Of a DNA stretch of 64,000 bases, positions 55,364 through 64,000 are shown one piece after another. A program made the position numbers and the translations under genes. Numbering within the stretch: position 1 is the first letter of the stretch; the number at the start of each line of letters is the position of its first letter. Location of the stretch: assembly GCA_963735445.1 (NCBI GenBank), contig CAVTLC010000012.1, positions 1-64,000 on the forward strand, given 5' to 3'. The DNA comes from AP-15 sp963735445 (GTDB taxonomy: Bacteria > Pseudomonadota > Alphaproteobacteria > ATCC43930 > CGMCC-115725). The notes beneath the pieces are model-generated. The model was given only the letters and a program-made list of their open reading frames with translations, made no database searches and was not told the DNA's origin.

Positions 55364-56459
55364 CTAGGCCGCTGGCTGCGCGTTGCGGCGAGGTCGTGAA
55401 AGCCAGCGGCTCCGAAGCGAAGTCTTGACCGTACCAGAGTCGCGATACTCGAAGATCGGGATTTCGCTCGAGATGCCCTTGACCTTTTCGGAGCCGATCG
55501 GAAGGAGATGGCCGGCGGCGCCCGCCAGAGCCTGGGCCACGTCACCGGAAATCGCGCAAGCGACGCCATGCGCCTTTGCCGCCTCCTCCATACGCGAAGC
55601 GATGTTGATCGTGCTGCCGTAGATCCCGATCGATCGCTTGGTGTCACCCTGCTCACTGACGACGACATCGCCGCCATGAACACCGACGCGAAAAGAGGGG
55701 ACCACGCCAAATTGCGCCGTGTAGCTGGCCTGCTCCCGGCGGACCGCAGCAAAAACAGCGTCTAGCGCCCGCAGGATCTTGTCGGCGCGCACGGCTTCCT
55801 GCCAATCCCAGATCGCGATCAGCCCGTCGCCCTTGTAAAGATAAATTTCACCGCCGTAATCGGTGATCGGTTTCGAAATGTCGAACAGAAATTTGCCAAC
55901 CAATGATTTTATTTTGAGCGCGCCAAGATGTTCGGCAAGCGCCGTCGAATCATTAATGTCGATGAATACCAGCACCTTTTGTTGGACGACCGGGCGGTGA
56001 TAGGTACCGATCATCAAATGAAACAGCGTCTCGATGCCGATGAAATGTACCGCCCGCATGACCACGATCCCGATGACCGAAAACGCAATCACGACGGGCA
56101 GAATAAAGGGCAGCCGACTATAGGGGACAGGGCGTCGGATATATCGGGTATAGGATTGCATGCGAAATATTGAGAGAGATCACGAACAGAATTGCGACGA
56201 CGGCAGTGTAAATCGCGATCGACAGCAGCGGATGCATGTTGCGCAGCCAACGGCCGCGCAGGCTTTGGACGTAGAATTGCTCGAACAGCCCCACTCCCGT
56301 GCCGACCAGAATCGCGTTCAGAACACCAAAGGCGGGGGGTCGGCCTTGAGCCAGCGTCGTCAGGCCGGCAAGCACGGCAAAAATCGCGACTGCCAGCAGG
56401 ATAGAGAGCAATTTCCGGCGGGTCGAAATCGATATTTGCTGGAAATCGGGGAGTTTCAT
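55364..56459 (-). pseudogene. Membrane-bound class III adenylate/guanylate cyclase, interrupted by one apparent extra base
   Basis: The first frame (56459 to about 56130) encodes a membrane part: RRKLLSILLAVAIFAVLAG, GLFEQFYVQSLRGRWLR and IAIYTAVVAILFVISLNISHA. The second (about 56125-55364) continues with YSRLPFILPVVIAFSVIGI and a class III cyclase domain (VLVFIDINDSTALAE, GGEIYLYKGDGLIAIW, GSTINIASRMEEAAKAHG). Dropping one C from the run near 56124-56130 joins them into about 364 residues. Asp residues for metal binding are present in FIDIND. The start is uncertain because no ribosome-binding site is clear before 56459. Confidence 0.78.
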
Positions 56460-56629
56460 CAGCAGGCCAAAATTGGGCGGAGTTATTGTTGTAGAGCGTC
56501 TCGATGCCGGAAATTGTCGATCGGCCCGGTGGTATTCGGGACCGGCCGGCGGGTTCTCAATCTTAGTACCTTTTGCACCAACGCCTGAGCCGATATTTTT
56601 GATGCCGTTCAAATCGGCCGAGTAGAGCC

Positions 56630-57512
56630 ATGCCCGCGCAACTCCCCGGAGAAGCCGAGATCTTTCTTGATCATGTCGCGCATTTCGTGCCGGCAATGCC
56701 CGCCGCCGCCGAAGCGCTGGAGCGTTGCGGATTTCGCCTTACGCCATTTACCGCCCAGACCAACCGAAGCGGTAGCACGACGGCGCCGGCCGGCACCGGC
56801 AATCGCTGCGCCATGCTCCGGCGGGGCTATGTCGAGATCCTCGCCGCCACCGAGGACACGCCGCTTGCCCGCCAGCTCGAGGAACGTGTTGCAAGACACA
56901 TCGGCATTCATCTCGCCGCCTTCAGCAGCGCCGATGCGGCCGGTGAACATCGCCGGTTGGCCGACGCCGGTTTTCCCGTCCTGCCGCTGGTCGACATGCG
57001 GCGGCCAGTCGCGACCGAAAACGGCGAAGAGGATGCCCGCTTTACGATCGCTCGGATTATGCCCGGAGCAATGCCCGAAGGCCGAATTCAGTTTCTGACC
57101 CATCACACTGAGCACCTAGTCTGGCGCGAGCCTTATCTCGATCACCCGAATGGGGCACAGGCGCTGACCGCGTTGTGGATTGCCGCTGCCGATCCCGACG
57201 AGCCCGCACAGCGCTTTGCCCGATTTACCGGCCGCGCGGCATCGCGGGATGGCGCAGCTCCTGGCCATCGGGCTCGACCGCGGCTCCCTGCGGTTTGCCT
57301 CGCCGCGCTACCTGGAGCGCGAATTCGGCATTATTCCAGGCCCGCCACTCCCGTATCTGGCGGCCTATGAAATCGAAGTCGCCGCTCTCGATCGCGTCAG
57401 CAGCATTGCGCGAGCGGCAGGCATAACGGTGCGACGACTAGCGCAAGGCATTGCGATCACTCTTCCGGCTTCGATCGGCGGAACCATCATATTCCGAGCC
57501 CGAGCCGACTGA
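56630..57512 (+). pseudogene. VOC/glyoxalase-like protein, interrupted by one apparent extra base
   Basis: The first frame (from 56630) gives FLDHVAHFVPAMPAAAEALERCGF and ILAATEDTPLARQLEERV, with FLTHHTEHLVWREPYLDHPNGA, the pattern of the glyoxalase-like domain. The second frame (about 57255-57512) continues with IGLDRGSLRFASPRYL and GPPLPYLAAYEIEVAALD, the expected C-terminal half. One extra base near 57254 separates them; the joined protein is about 293 residues. It is divergent from the cyclase gene. The substrate is not known. Confidence 0.78.
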
Positions 57513-57614
57513 GCTCACTCGCGCATTGACGCGCTTTCTGATGCCGGGCCCTGTCGGTGCGGTTATTGTAGTCGCACGGCTCGGCGTTGCTGAGAAAACG
57601 GGAGACAATTAGGC

Positions 57615-58439
57615 ATGAGATTGAGCGTCGTGACGTTTATGCATCCCGGCGCGGAGCCGCGCGGTCAGTCGCTCGAGCGGATTGCAAACTATGCTCGGCG
57701 GATCGAAGCCGCCGGGTTCCCCGGAATCTGGGTGACCGACTCGCTTGGGCGCGGCCGGCCGACGCTGGACCCGCTCGTGGCGCTCGCCGCGCTCGCCTCG
57801 GTCGTCAAACGGGTCGAGCTGGGCACCGCCGTTCTGCAGGTATCGCTTCGCCATCCGGTCGACCTCGCTCATCGGGTGCAATCGGTGCAGGCACTGTCGG
57901 GCAACCGTCTGCGGCTTGGCGTCGGCAGCGGCTCGACCCAGGCGGATTTCGATCTGTTCGGCGCCGACTATGCCCAACGCTTTCGGACTTTGATGAGTTC
58001 GCTCGACCTGATGCGGCACACCTGGCGCGGCGAGCCGGTGAACGGCGGAACGTTGACGCCCTGGCCGGGCAGCGAGGGCGGCCCGCCGGTTTTGCTCGGC
58101 GCGTGGCGCAATCCCCGCTGGATTACTTACGCTGCCCGGCAGTGCCAGGGCTGGATCGCCTCCGGTCTCTACAGTAGCTGGGAGGATCTCGAAAACGGCA
58201 TGCGGCTCTACCGCGAGGCGGGCGGCGTGAACGCGGTTCTAGCCAATGTCGTTGTCGACCTCGCCAACAAGCCGGAGCCCGGCAGTCTCGCCGAGCGCGC
58301 CAAGGTCTCGCTGGTCTGCGGCCCCGACGAGGCGCGCCAGCGATTGAAGCGGATCGAGCAGATCGGCTTCGACGAGGTCCTGGCAATCTCGCCGTCCGGT
58401 GCACTCGACGAGATCGAGCGGGTCCGCGACTATCTGTGA
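57615..58439 (+). CDS. LLM class flavin-dependent oxidoreductase
   Basis: The 274-residue protein has the bacterial luciferase-like fold: MRLSVVTFMHPGAEP, RIEAAGFPGIWVTDSLG, HPVDLAHRVQSVQALS, LRLGVGSGSTQADFDLFG and a C-terminal LVCGPDEARQRLKRIEQIGFD. These enzymes use reduced FMN or F420 to oxidise small organic molecules. It is somewhat shorter than typical members. The start at ATG 57615 follows GGGAGA. A second member lies at 61650-62921. Confidence 0.86.
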   Translation: MRLSVVTFMHPGAEPRGQSLERIANYARRIEAAGFPGIWVTDSLGRGRPTLDPLVALAALASVVKRVELGTAVLQVSLRHPVDLAHRVQSVQALSGNRLRLGVGSGSTQADFDLFGADYAQRFRTLMSSLDLMRHTWRGEPVNGGTLTPWPGSEGGPPVLLGAWRNPRWITYAARQCQGWIASGLYSSWEDLENGMRLYREAGGVNAVLANVVVDLANKPEPGSLAERAKVSLVCGPDEARQRLKRIEQIGFDEVLAISPSGALDEIERVRDYL

Positions 58440-58445
58440 GGAACC

Positions 58446-58841
58446 CTACAGGACGAGTTGGGTCTGAGTAACGAGCGCAACCAGCCGACCCTCGGTGTTG
58501 GTGATCCGGGTCTGCCAGATCATGGTCCGTCTGCCGCGATGAATCGGGGTTGCCTCGCCGATGATCTGCGTCCCGACGGGCGCCGGGGCAACAAAATTGG
58601 TCTTGCTTTCGATCGTCGTCGTACCCGCACCTTCCGGCAAATTGGCGATTGTGCCGAGCGCCCCGAGGGTGTCGGCAAAGGCCATGATGGCGCCGCCATG
58701 CAGCACCGCCGGACGGGTGCAGAGGTCGTCGCGAACCATCATGCGTCCGACGATCCGATCGGCTGCGGCGCTGACGACCTCGATCCCGAGCAACTCGGCA
58801 AAGGGCAACGGCTGCCGGGCGATCCGCTCGAAAATTTCCAT
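58446..58841 (-). CDS. PaaI family hotdog thioesterase
   Basis: The 131-residue protein has the hotdog fold signature: LLGIEVVSAAADRIVGRMMV, the catalytic-region motif VLHGGAIMAFADTLGALG, and IESKTNFVAPAPVG. Such enzymes hydrolyse acyl-CoA thioesters, often aromatic ones. It ends six bases from the convergent oxidoreductase stop. Confidence 0.88.
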   Translation of the reverse strand: MEIFERIARQPLPFAELLGIEVVSAAADRIVGRMMVRDDLCTRPAVLHGGAIMAFADTLGALGTIANLPEGAGTTTIESKTNFVAPAPVGTQIIGEATPIHRGRRTMIWQTRITNTEGRLVALVTQTQLVL

Positions 58842-59013
58842 TTAACGCCCTCTCGCGATGACGATCGGCTGAGGCAGCCGATCACCACCATGGTAATGCC
58901 ATCATTGGTCGAGTAGGCTGCGGATTTGGTGATTAGGCCCTACCCGCTCCGAGAAAAGAAATGCCGGCGACGGCGTTTCCGCGGGCGGTGGTTGCTGTGG
59001 AGGGATAGCACGC

Positions 59014-60396
59014 GTGCGTAAACTGGTAATGGCGGTCCTGGTGATGGCGTCGGTTTCTCCGGTCGCGGTTTTGGCCGAGCAGCCGCAGCAAACGGGCGGA
59101 AAGGACGCCGTTTACGAAGAGCTGAACCTGTTTGACGAGGCATTCGAGCGGATTCGGCAGGATTCGGTCGATCCGGTGGCAGATGGCAAGCTCGTGGGCG
59201 CGGCCATTACCGGCATGTTGACGGGCCTCGACCCGCACGCCTCCTATGTCGACCCGGCGACTTTAAAGGCGCTGAACGGTCCCACCGCAGCCGGCGAGGT
59301 CGGTATCGGCGTGGCCCTGACCTCGCTTAAGGGCGAGGTCAAGGTGATCTCTCCACGAGACGGTTCGCCAGCGGCCGAGGCCGGGATCAAACCCGGCGAT
59401 CTGATCCTGGCGATCGACAAGGAACCGACCTACGAGATGACCCTGCCAGAGGTCGAGCAGAAATTGCGCGGCCCTACCGGCAGCAGCGTCAAGCTAACCT
59501 TGCAACGCAGCGGTCAGGGCGTCCCCCTTAAGCTCACCGTCAAGCGGGCGCCGGAGCGGCTGCAGACGGTCACGGCTCGGGTCGAGGACGGCGATGTCGG
59601 CTATGTGCGGCTGGCCGGGTTCGACAACGGGACGGCATCGGCGCTCGCCGCCGCGGCGCAGAATCTGCGGCAGGAAACCAACGGGCGGCTGCTCGGACTT
59701 GTGGTCGACCTGCGCAACAACCCGGGCGGGAATTTTGACGACGCTGTCGCTGCCGCCAACGGCTTTCTCGACAGGGGCGACGTTGCCACCGTCAAGAGCC
59801 GCGATCCCAACAAGATCAAACACATCGCTGCCACGCCGAATGATCTGGTCAAGGGCCTGCCGATTGTCGTTTTGGTCAATGGCGGAACCGCCAATGAAGC
59901 CGAATTGGTCGCGGCAGCGCTGCAGGATAACCACCGCGCTCTGTTGATCGGCACCAAGACCTTTGGCGAAAGCGCGATCGAAAGCCTGATCCCGCTCGCC
60001 AGCGGCGGCGCCATCCGTCTGACCACGGCCCGGTTCGCGACTCCTGACGGAAAAGAAATCGACGGCAAAGGCCTTGCCCCCGACCTGGTCGTGACGCCGT
60101 TCAAGATCGAAAAGCTGGCAAAGGATGAGGGTCTGCACGAAGCCGACTTGCCGGGGGCCTTGAAGAACCCCGACCAGCCCGCAGCCGCTCCCTCCGCTCC
60201 GGGCGCCACCGCCGCTCCTCCGGCCAAGACCGGGCCGGCCACCAGCGGCGCTCCGAAAGCTGCTCCATCGGTCAGCAACAAGACCGCGCCATCGGTGGCG
60301 AATGAAGATATGGGCGGCGCCAATGACGAGCAGCTGACCCAAGCTCTCGACGTGCTGCGCGGCCTTGCCGTGTTCAATCGCCACGCCTCCGGCTGA
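59014..60396 (+). CDS. S41 family protease-like protein lacking the catalytic Ser-Lys dyad
   Basis: The 460-residue protein has a signal peptide ending AVLAEQ, a PDZ domain (GIGVALTSLKGEVKVISP through VKLTLQRSG, residues 95-167) and an S41 peptidase domain (VGYVRLAGFDNGTASAL, LVVDLRNNPGGNFDDA). In CtpA-type proteases the dyad is Ser in SASASE and Lys in TFGKG, 25 residues apart. Here the equivalent positions are Asn294 (GGTANEAE) and Glu319 (TFGES), with the same spacing of 25 and no gaps. The protein is therefore probably not a protease. A Pro-Ala-rich linker leads to a C-terminal helix. It starts at GTG 59014, after GGAGGG. Confidence 0.88.
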   Translation: MRKLVMAVLVMASVSPVAVLAEQPQQTGGKDAVYEELNLFDEAFERIRQDSVDPVADGKLVGAAITGMLTGLDPHASYVDPATLKALNGPTAAGEVGIGVALTSLKGEVKVISPRDGSPAAEAGIKPGDLILAIDKEPTYEMTLPEVEQKLRGPTGSSVKLTLQRSGQGVPLKLTVKRAPERLQTVTARVEDGDVGYVRLAGFDNGTASALAAAAQNLRQETNGRLLGLVVDLRNNPGGNFDDAVAAANGFLDRGDVATVKSRDPNKIKHIAATPNDLVKGLPIVVLVNGGTANEAELVAAALQDNHRALLIGTKTFGESAIESLIPLASGGAIRLTTARFATPDGKEIDGKGLAPDLVVTPFKIEKLAKDEGLHEADLPGALKNPDQPAAAPSAPGATAAPPAKTGPATSGAPKAAPSVSNKTAPSVANEDMGGANDEQLTQALDVLRGLAVFNRHASG

Positions 60397-60494
60397 ACCG
60401 ATACGAAGCGCCGGTGGGCGCGCGAGGCTTGTCGCCGTCCTCGCCTTCGGCTTAATGATCGGACACCCGTTTATGCGATCCGAGGAGAAGCCGG

Positions 60495-61604
60495 ATGCAG
60501 GTGCGCGCCGCTGTCGCCTATCAGGCCGGAAAGCCGCTGACCCTCGAAACCGTCGACCTCGACGGCCCCCGCGCCGGCGAAGTCTTGGTCGAGATCAAGG
60601 CCACCGGCATCTGCCATACCGATAAGTACACGCTCTCCGGAGCCGACCCGGAGGGCCTGTTCCCGGCAATCCTCGGCCATGAAGGCGCCGGCATCGTTGT
60701 CGACATTGGGCCGGGCGTCGCGTCGGTTAAGCCCGGCGATCATGTGATCCCGCTCTACACGCCCGAGTGTCGGCAATGCGAATCGTGCCTGTCGGGCAAA
60801 ACCAATTTGTGCACTGCGATCCGCGCCACGCAAGGCCGGGGCGTGATGCCCGACGGCACCAGCCGCTTCGCGCGCGGCGGTGAGATGATCCACCACTACA
60901 TGGGCACCTCGACCTTTGCCAATTTCACCGTGCTGCCCGAGATCGCGGTCGCGAAAATCCGCGAGGATGCCCCTTTCGACAAGGTCTGCTACATCGGCTG
61001 TGGTGTTACCACCGGTGTCGGTGCGGTGCTCAACACCGCCAAGGTCGAACCCGGCGCCCGGGTCGTGGTTTTCGGGCTCGGCGGGATCGGCCTCAATGTC
61101 GTGCAGGGTTGCCGGCTGGTCAGCGCCGATATGATCGTCGGCGTCGACCTCAATCCGGCGCGCCGCGCGCTCGCCGAAAAATTCGGCATGACGCATTTTG
61201 TCAACCCGAAGGAGGTTGCCGGCGATCTCGTTCCGTATCTCGTGGATTTGACAAAGGGCGGCGCCGATTACAGCTTCGAATGCATTGGCAATGTCCACAC
61301 GATGCGGCAGGCGCTCGAATGCTGTCATCGCGGCTGGGGCGTCAGCACGATCATCGGGGTTGCCGGGGCGGGTCAGGAGATCAGCACTCGACCGTTCCAG
61401 CTGGTCACTGGGCGGGTGTGGAAAGGGACTGCCTTTGGCGGCGCCAAAGGACGCACCGATGTCCCGAAAATCGTCGACTGGTACATGGATGGTAAAATCA
61501 ATATCGACGATTTGATAACCCACACTTTGCCGCTCGATCGCATCAACGACGGTTTCGACCTGATGGAGCGCGGCGAGTCGATCCGCAGCGTCGTCGTTTA
61601 CTGA
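60495..61604 (+). CDS. Zinc-dependent class III-like alcohol dehydrogenase
   Basis: The 369-residue protein has the class III alcohol dehydrogenase layout: the catalytic zinc ligands in GICHTDKYTLSG and GHEGAGIV, the structural zinc cysteines in ECRQCESCLSGKTNLC, VGCGVTTG-like YIGCGVTTGVGAV, and the Rossmann motif FGLGGIGLNVVQG. This fold oxidises S-hydroxymethylglutathione or other alcohols with NAD. The start is ATG 60495 after GAGGAGAAGCCGG. No S-formylglutathione hydrolase lies next to it, so a formaldehyde role is plausible but not secured. Confidence 0.9.
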   Translation: MQVRAAVAYQAGKPLTLETVDLDGPRAGEVLVEIKATGICHTDKYTLSGADPEGLFPAILGHEGAGIVVDIGPGVASVKPGDHVIPLYTPECRQCESCLSGKTNLCTAIRATQGRGVMPDGTSRFARGGEMIHHYMGTSTFANFTVLPEIAVAKIREDAPFDKVCYIGCGVTTGVGAVLNTAKVEPGARVVVFGLGGIGLNVVQGCRLVSADMIVGVDLNPARRALAEKFGMTHFVNPKEVAGDLVPYLVDLTKGGADYSFECIGNVHTMRQALECCHRGWGVSTIIGVAGAGQEISTRPFQLVTGRVWKGTAFGGAKGRTDVPKIVDWYMDGKINIDDLITHTLPLDRINDGFDLMERGESIRSVVVY

Positions 61605-61649
61605 ACGGCCTGCCTGCCCACGACCGCTGTCGGCTGAGCGCTGATGACC

Positions 61650-62921
61650 TCAGCCGGCGGCCAGCGGGTCGGCGGTCGGGATCGAGATCGCACCGCCACG
61701 GTCGCCGCCGACAACGATCGGCGAGGCCGCCTTGCGGCCAAAGGCTTCGACAGCAGGAATCTCGGCTTCCGCGATCGGCGCCATCCGCGGCTTGCGCGCC
61801 AGTGCCGCTTCGATAAAGGGCGCCAGTTCGCGCTCCTTCTGCGCCTGCCGCAGCCGCTCGCGTTCCTTGAATTCGGGCATGACTTGCGCGGCAAACACTT
61901 CGAGCAATTCGCAGATATGTTCGTGGCGGTTGCCGCCGCTCTGCTGGACGAACATGACCTGGTCGATCCCAGCCTTTTCGTAGCGCGCGAGATGTTCGCG
62001 CAGCTGCGCCGGCGTGCCGATGCCGCCGCGACCCGCATTATCCGGCAACTGGTCCTTGGCCTGCAAAAATCGCTGCCACAGATCGGTGCGACCGGGCTTA
62101 TGCTCACCAAACAGCGCGTAATAGCCGAGCGAATAGCCAAAAAACTTGAACCCATCGAGGCCGCGGCGGATCGCTTCGGCCTCGTCCGGGTGACACGACA
62201 TGCCGGTGACGATCGCGATGTTCGGGTTGACCCGATGCCCGATCGGCACGCATTCCTCGGATTTGATGATCGCGTAATATTCCTCGACCCATTTCGCCGC
62301 CTGCTCGGGTTCGAGAAACGCAAAGGCCAGTGCGCCTAACCCTTTTCGCGCGGCGAGGTGGATCGTTTCACGGCGCGAGCACGCGACCCACATCGGCGGG
62401 TGCGGCTTTTGCACCGGCTTTGGCACCAAATTGCGGCACGGCATGTCGAACCAGCGGCCGTGAAATCCGGGATAGGGCCGCATCGCCAGCATATTGGCGG
62501 CTTGCTCGGTGGCTTCCTCCCACATCGAGCGCTTATCGTCGGGATCGATGTTGAACCCGCCCATCTCGACCGCGGTTGCCAACTCGCCGGTGCCCCATTC
62601 GACGCGGCCGTTTGACACGAGGTCGAGGGTTGCGACGCGTTCGGCGACACGGGCCGGGTGATTGTATTTGGGCGCCATCAGCGCGATGCCGTGGCCGAGC
62701 CGGATCTGCTTGGTGCGCTGCGAGCATGCGGCGAGAAAAACCTCGGGCGCGGAGGAGTGCGAATACTCCTCGAGAAAATGGTGCTCGACTTCCCACACGT
62801 AATCGATGCCGAGCCGATCGGCGAGCTCGACCTGTTCGAGCGCGTCTTGATAAAGCTTCAGCTCCGATCCCTCGTCCCACGGCTGCGGCAGCTGATGCTC
62901 GTAGAAAAGCCCAAATTTCAT
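61650..62921 (-). CDS. LLM class flavin-dependent oxidoreductase (second)
   Basis: The 423-residue protein is luciferase-like: MKFGLFYEHQLPQPW, GIDYVWEVEHHFLEEYSHS, IRLGHGIALMAPKYNHP and RNLVPKPVQKPHPPMWVACS. It is longer than average, with a C-terminal extension of about 60 residues rich in Ala and Arg and ending DPLAAG. GGGAGGAG precedes the ATG at 62921; the open frame further upstream is not family-like. It is the downstream gene of a pair with the amidohydrolase, 34 bases apart. Confidence 0.9.
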   Translation of the reverse strand: MKFGLFYEHQLPQPWDEGSELKLYQDALEQVELADRLGIDYVWEVEHHFLEEYSHSSAPEVFLAACSQRTKQIRLGHGIALMAPKYNHPARVAERVATLDLVSNGRVEWGTGELATAVEMGGFNIDPDDKRSMWEEATEQAANMLAMRPYPGFHGRWFDMPCRNLVPKPVQKPHPPMWVACSRRETIHLAARKGLGALAFAFLEPEQAAKWVEEYYAIIKSEECVPIGHRVNPNIAIVTGMSCHPDEAEAIRRGLDGFKFFGYSLGYYALFGEHKPGRTDLWQRFLQAKDQLPDNAGRGGIGTPAQLREHLARYEKAGIDQVMFVQQSGGNRHEHICELLEVFAAQVMPEFKERERLRQAQKERELAPFIEAALARKPRMAPIAEAEIPAVEAFGRKAASPIVVGGDRGGAISIPTADPLAAG

Positions 62922-62955
62922 CGCGGCGCTCCTCCCATGATCCGACCTCGAAGCG

Positions 62956-63987
62956 TTAGTCGGCTGCCATTTTGAGCATGCGCAGGGCGTTACGGAAATA
63001 GATTGCGGCCCGCTCCTCCTCGGCGAGCGCGAGGCCATCGAGCGCGGCGATCGTGTCCCGGATAAACATCGGCCCGCCTTCCGGGTCGAACGGGCAATCG
63101 GTCGCGAACAGGACGCGCTCCGCGCCGAAAAAGTCGAGCCCGCAGCGGATCGCGGAGCGCGCCCCGCCAACTGCGGTGTCGTTAAAGAACAAACGGAAAT
63201 AATCGATCGGTCGGCGGCCTTTGGCGTTCATCGCAGCAAGGATGCCGCTGTAATCCTCATCCGAGGTGCGGGTGCCGAGCTGGTCCCACAACGGTCCGAC
63301 GCGGCCTTCAAAGTACGGAATCATCGCCCCCAAATGGTGGGTGATGATCTTCACTTCGGGCAGCCGGTCGAACATGCCCGAGAAGACCAGCCGCGCCATC
63401 GCAACACTGGTCTCATAGGGCCAGCCCAGGACCTGCCAGATTTCGTATTTGGACTTCGCCTCGCCGGGGTAGTCGGCCACCCGGGCGTCGCGCGCCGGAT
63501 GCATCCAGATCGGTACCTTGTGATGGGATGTCGCATGCTCGAAGATCGGCAAGAACTCGGGATCGTCGAGCGCCCGGCCGTTGACATTGGTAAAGATCTG
63601 AATTCCGCGTGCGCCGAGAGCAATGGCGCGGTCGATCTCCTCTAGCGAAGCCTCGACATTGTTGAGCGGCAGTGAAGCGACCCATGCCGGAAACTTGTCG
63701 GGCCGGGTCTCGCAAATTCGTTTGAGTTCATCATTGGCGACTCGCGCGAGTTCGGGGGTGTCGGCGGGGCCGGCAATCGTTTCGATCGGCGGGTTCGAGA
63801 GGGTCAGCACCTGCTGATAGCCCGGCCACTGATCCATCATGCGAATGCGCGCCTCGATATCGTGCAGCATCGGAATGCTGGTGACGCGCTTGATCATGTC
63901 GCCTTTGCCGGGCGCCAGCTCGCGAATGCGGTCGGCGACGGCGCGCGGCATCACATGATTGTAGATATCGATCTTGCGCTCGCTCAT
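62956..63987 (-). CDS. Amidohydrolase family 2 protein (ACMSD-like)
   Basis: The 343-residue protein has the amidohydrolase/decarboxylase pattern: IDIYNHVMP (an unusual form of the HxH site), PIWMHPARD, VKIITHHLGAMIPYFEGR and LFATDCPFDPEGG. It is close to the aminocarboxymuconate-semialdehyde decarboxylase group, which removes carboxyl groups from aromatic breakdown products. The usual first metal motif reads N-H rather than H-x-H. The start at 63987 follows GGGAGGGACGTC. It is upstream of the luciferase-like oxidoreductase and probably in one operon with it. Confidence 0.88.
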   Translation of the reverse strand: MSERKIDIYNHVMPRAVADRIRELAPGKGDMIKRVTSIPMLHDIEARIRMMDQWPGYQQVLTLSNPPIETIAGPADTPELARVANDELKRICETRPDKFPAWVASLPLNNVEASLEEIDRAIALGARGIQIFTNVNGRALDDPEFLPIFEHATSHHKVPIWMHPARDARVADYPGEAKSKYEIWQVLGWPYETSVAMARLVFSGMFDRLPEVKIITHHLGAMIPYFEGRVGPLWDQLGTRTSDEDYSGILAAMNAKGRRPIDYFRLFFNDTAVGGARSAIRCGLDFFGAERVLFATDCPFDPEGGPMFIRDTIAALDGLALAEEERAAIYFRNALRMLKMAAD

Positions 63988-64000
63988 GACGTCCCTCCCC

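Noticed and set aside
60471..61523. 350-codon leftward frame opposite the alcohol dehydrogenase
   Set aside because: It is antisense to a clear zinc-dependent dehydrogenase and is His- and Asp-rich, as expected for shadow frames here.

Overview
The window is 64 kb of GC-rich chromosome from an alphaproteobacterium. The evidence is the HemY-type protein with a C-terminal zinc ribbon, gyrA overlapping coaD, the kdsB-pheA pair divergent from a membrane-anchored cytochrome c, DUF29, and an ATP-dependent DNA ligase with its associated exonuclease. A Rhodospirillales-like member fits best, but I cannot fix the genus. No phage, IS element or CRISPR array was recognised.

Layout. 1-0.9 kb: end of a hemY-like gene, tRNA-Thr(CGT) and tRNA-Arg(CCT). 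1-3.3 kb: SDR oxidoreductase, MetX-like hydrolase, GlsB-type membrane protein. 3.6-15 kb: information processing and repair (gyrA, coaD, a Crp/Fnr regulator, exonuclease plus ATP-dependent ligase, DUF29, mutS). 15-17.4 kb: a formylglycine-generating enzyme and three small ferredoxin-fold genes in tandem. 17.8-23.7 kb: an HTH protein and a signalling block (CHASE8-type hybrid kinase, YfiR, TonB-dependent receptor, lone receiver). 23.9-30.4 kb: YihY, hemerythrin, MDR oxidoreductase, amidase with a small coupled partner, manganese catalase, TPR protein. 30.5-37.3 kb: pheA, kdsB, cytochrome c, hisN-like phosphatase, yejA-yejB, and a MazEF toxin-antitoxin pair where yejE-yejF would be expected. 37.6-43.1 kb: hydroxyacid dehydrogenase, antiporter, second amidase, a 36-residue lysine-rich gene, a remnant of a molybdopterin dehydrogenase, and a second manganese catalase. 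43.5-52.5 kb: a leftward run of catabolic genes (aldehyde-oxidase-type large subunit, aminotransferase, FAH hydrolase, cupin, acyltransferase, two acyl-CoA dehydrogenases around a SnoaL protein). 52.7-64 kb: Asp-box protein, HpaI aldolase, AlkB, cyclase, VOC protein, two luciferase-like oxidoreductases, thioesterase, an S41-family protein lacking its catalytic dyad, class III alcohol dehydrogenase, amidohydrolase.

Three points stand out. First, five clear gene families (ligase, TonB receptor, Asp-box protein, cyclase, VOC protein), and possibly DUF29, are each broken by what looks like exactly one extra base. The shared sign suggests a technical cause rather than decay. Second, the TonB receptor, YfiR and CHASE8 kinase genes form a tight unit that resembles the YfiBNR system with a kinase in place of the diguanylate cyclase. 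Third, the S41 protein has Asn and Glu where the catalytic Ser and Lys should be. The mobile-looking elements are limited to imperfect palindromic intergenic repeats near 35.5, 47.2 and 53.8 kb.
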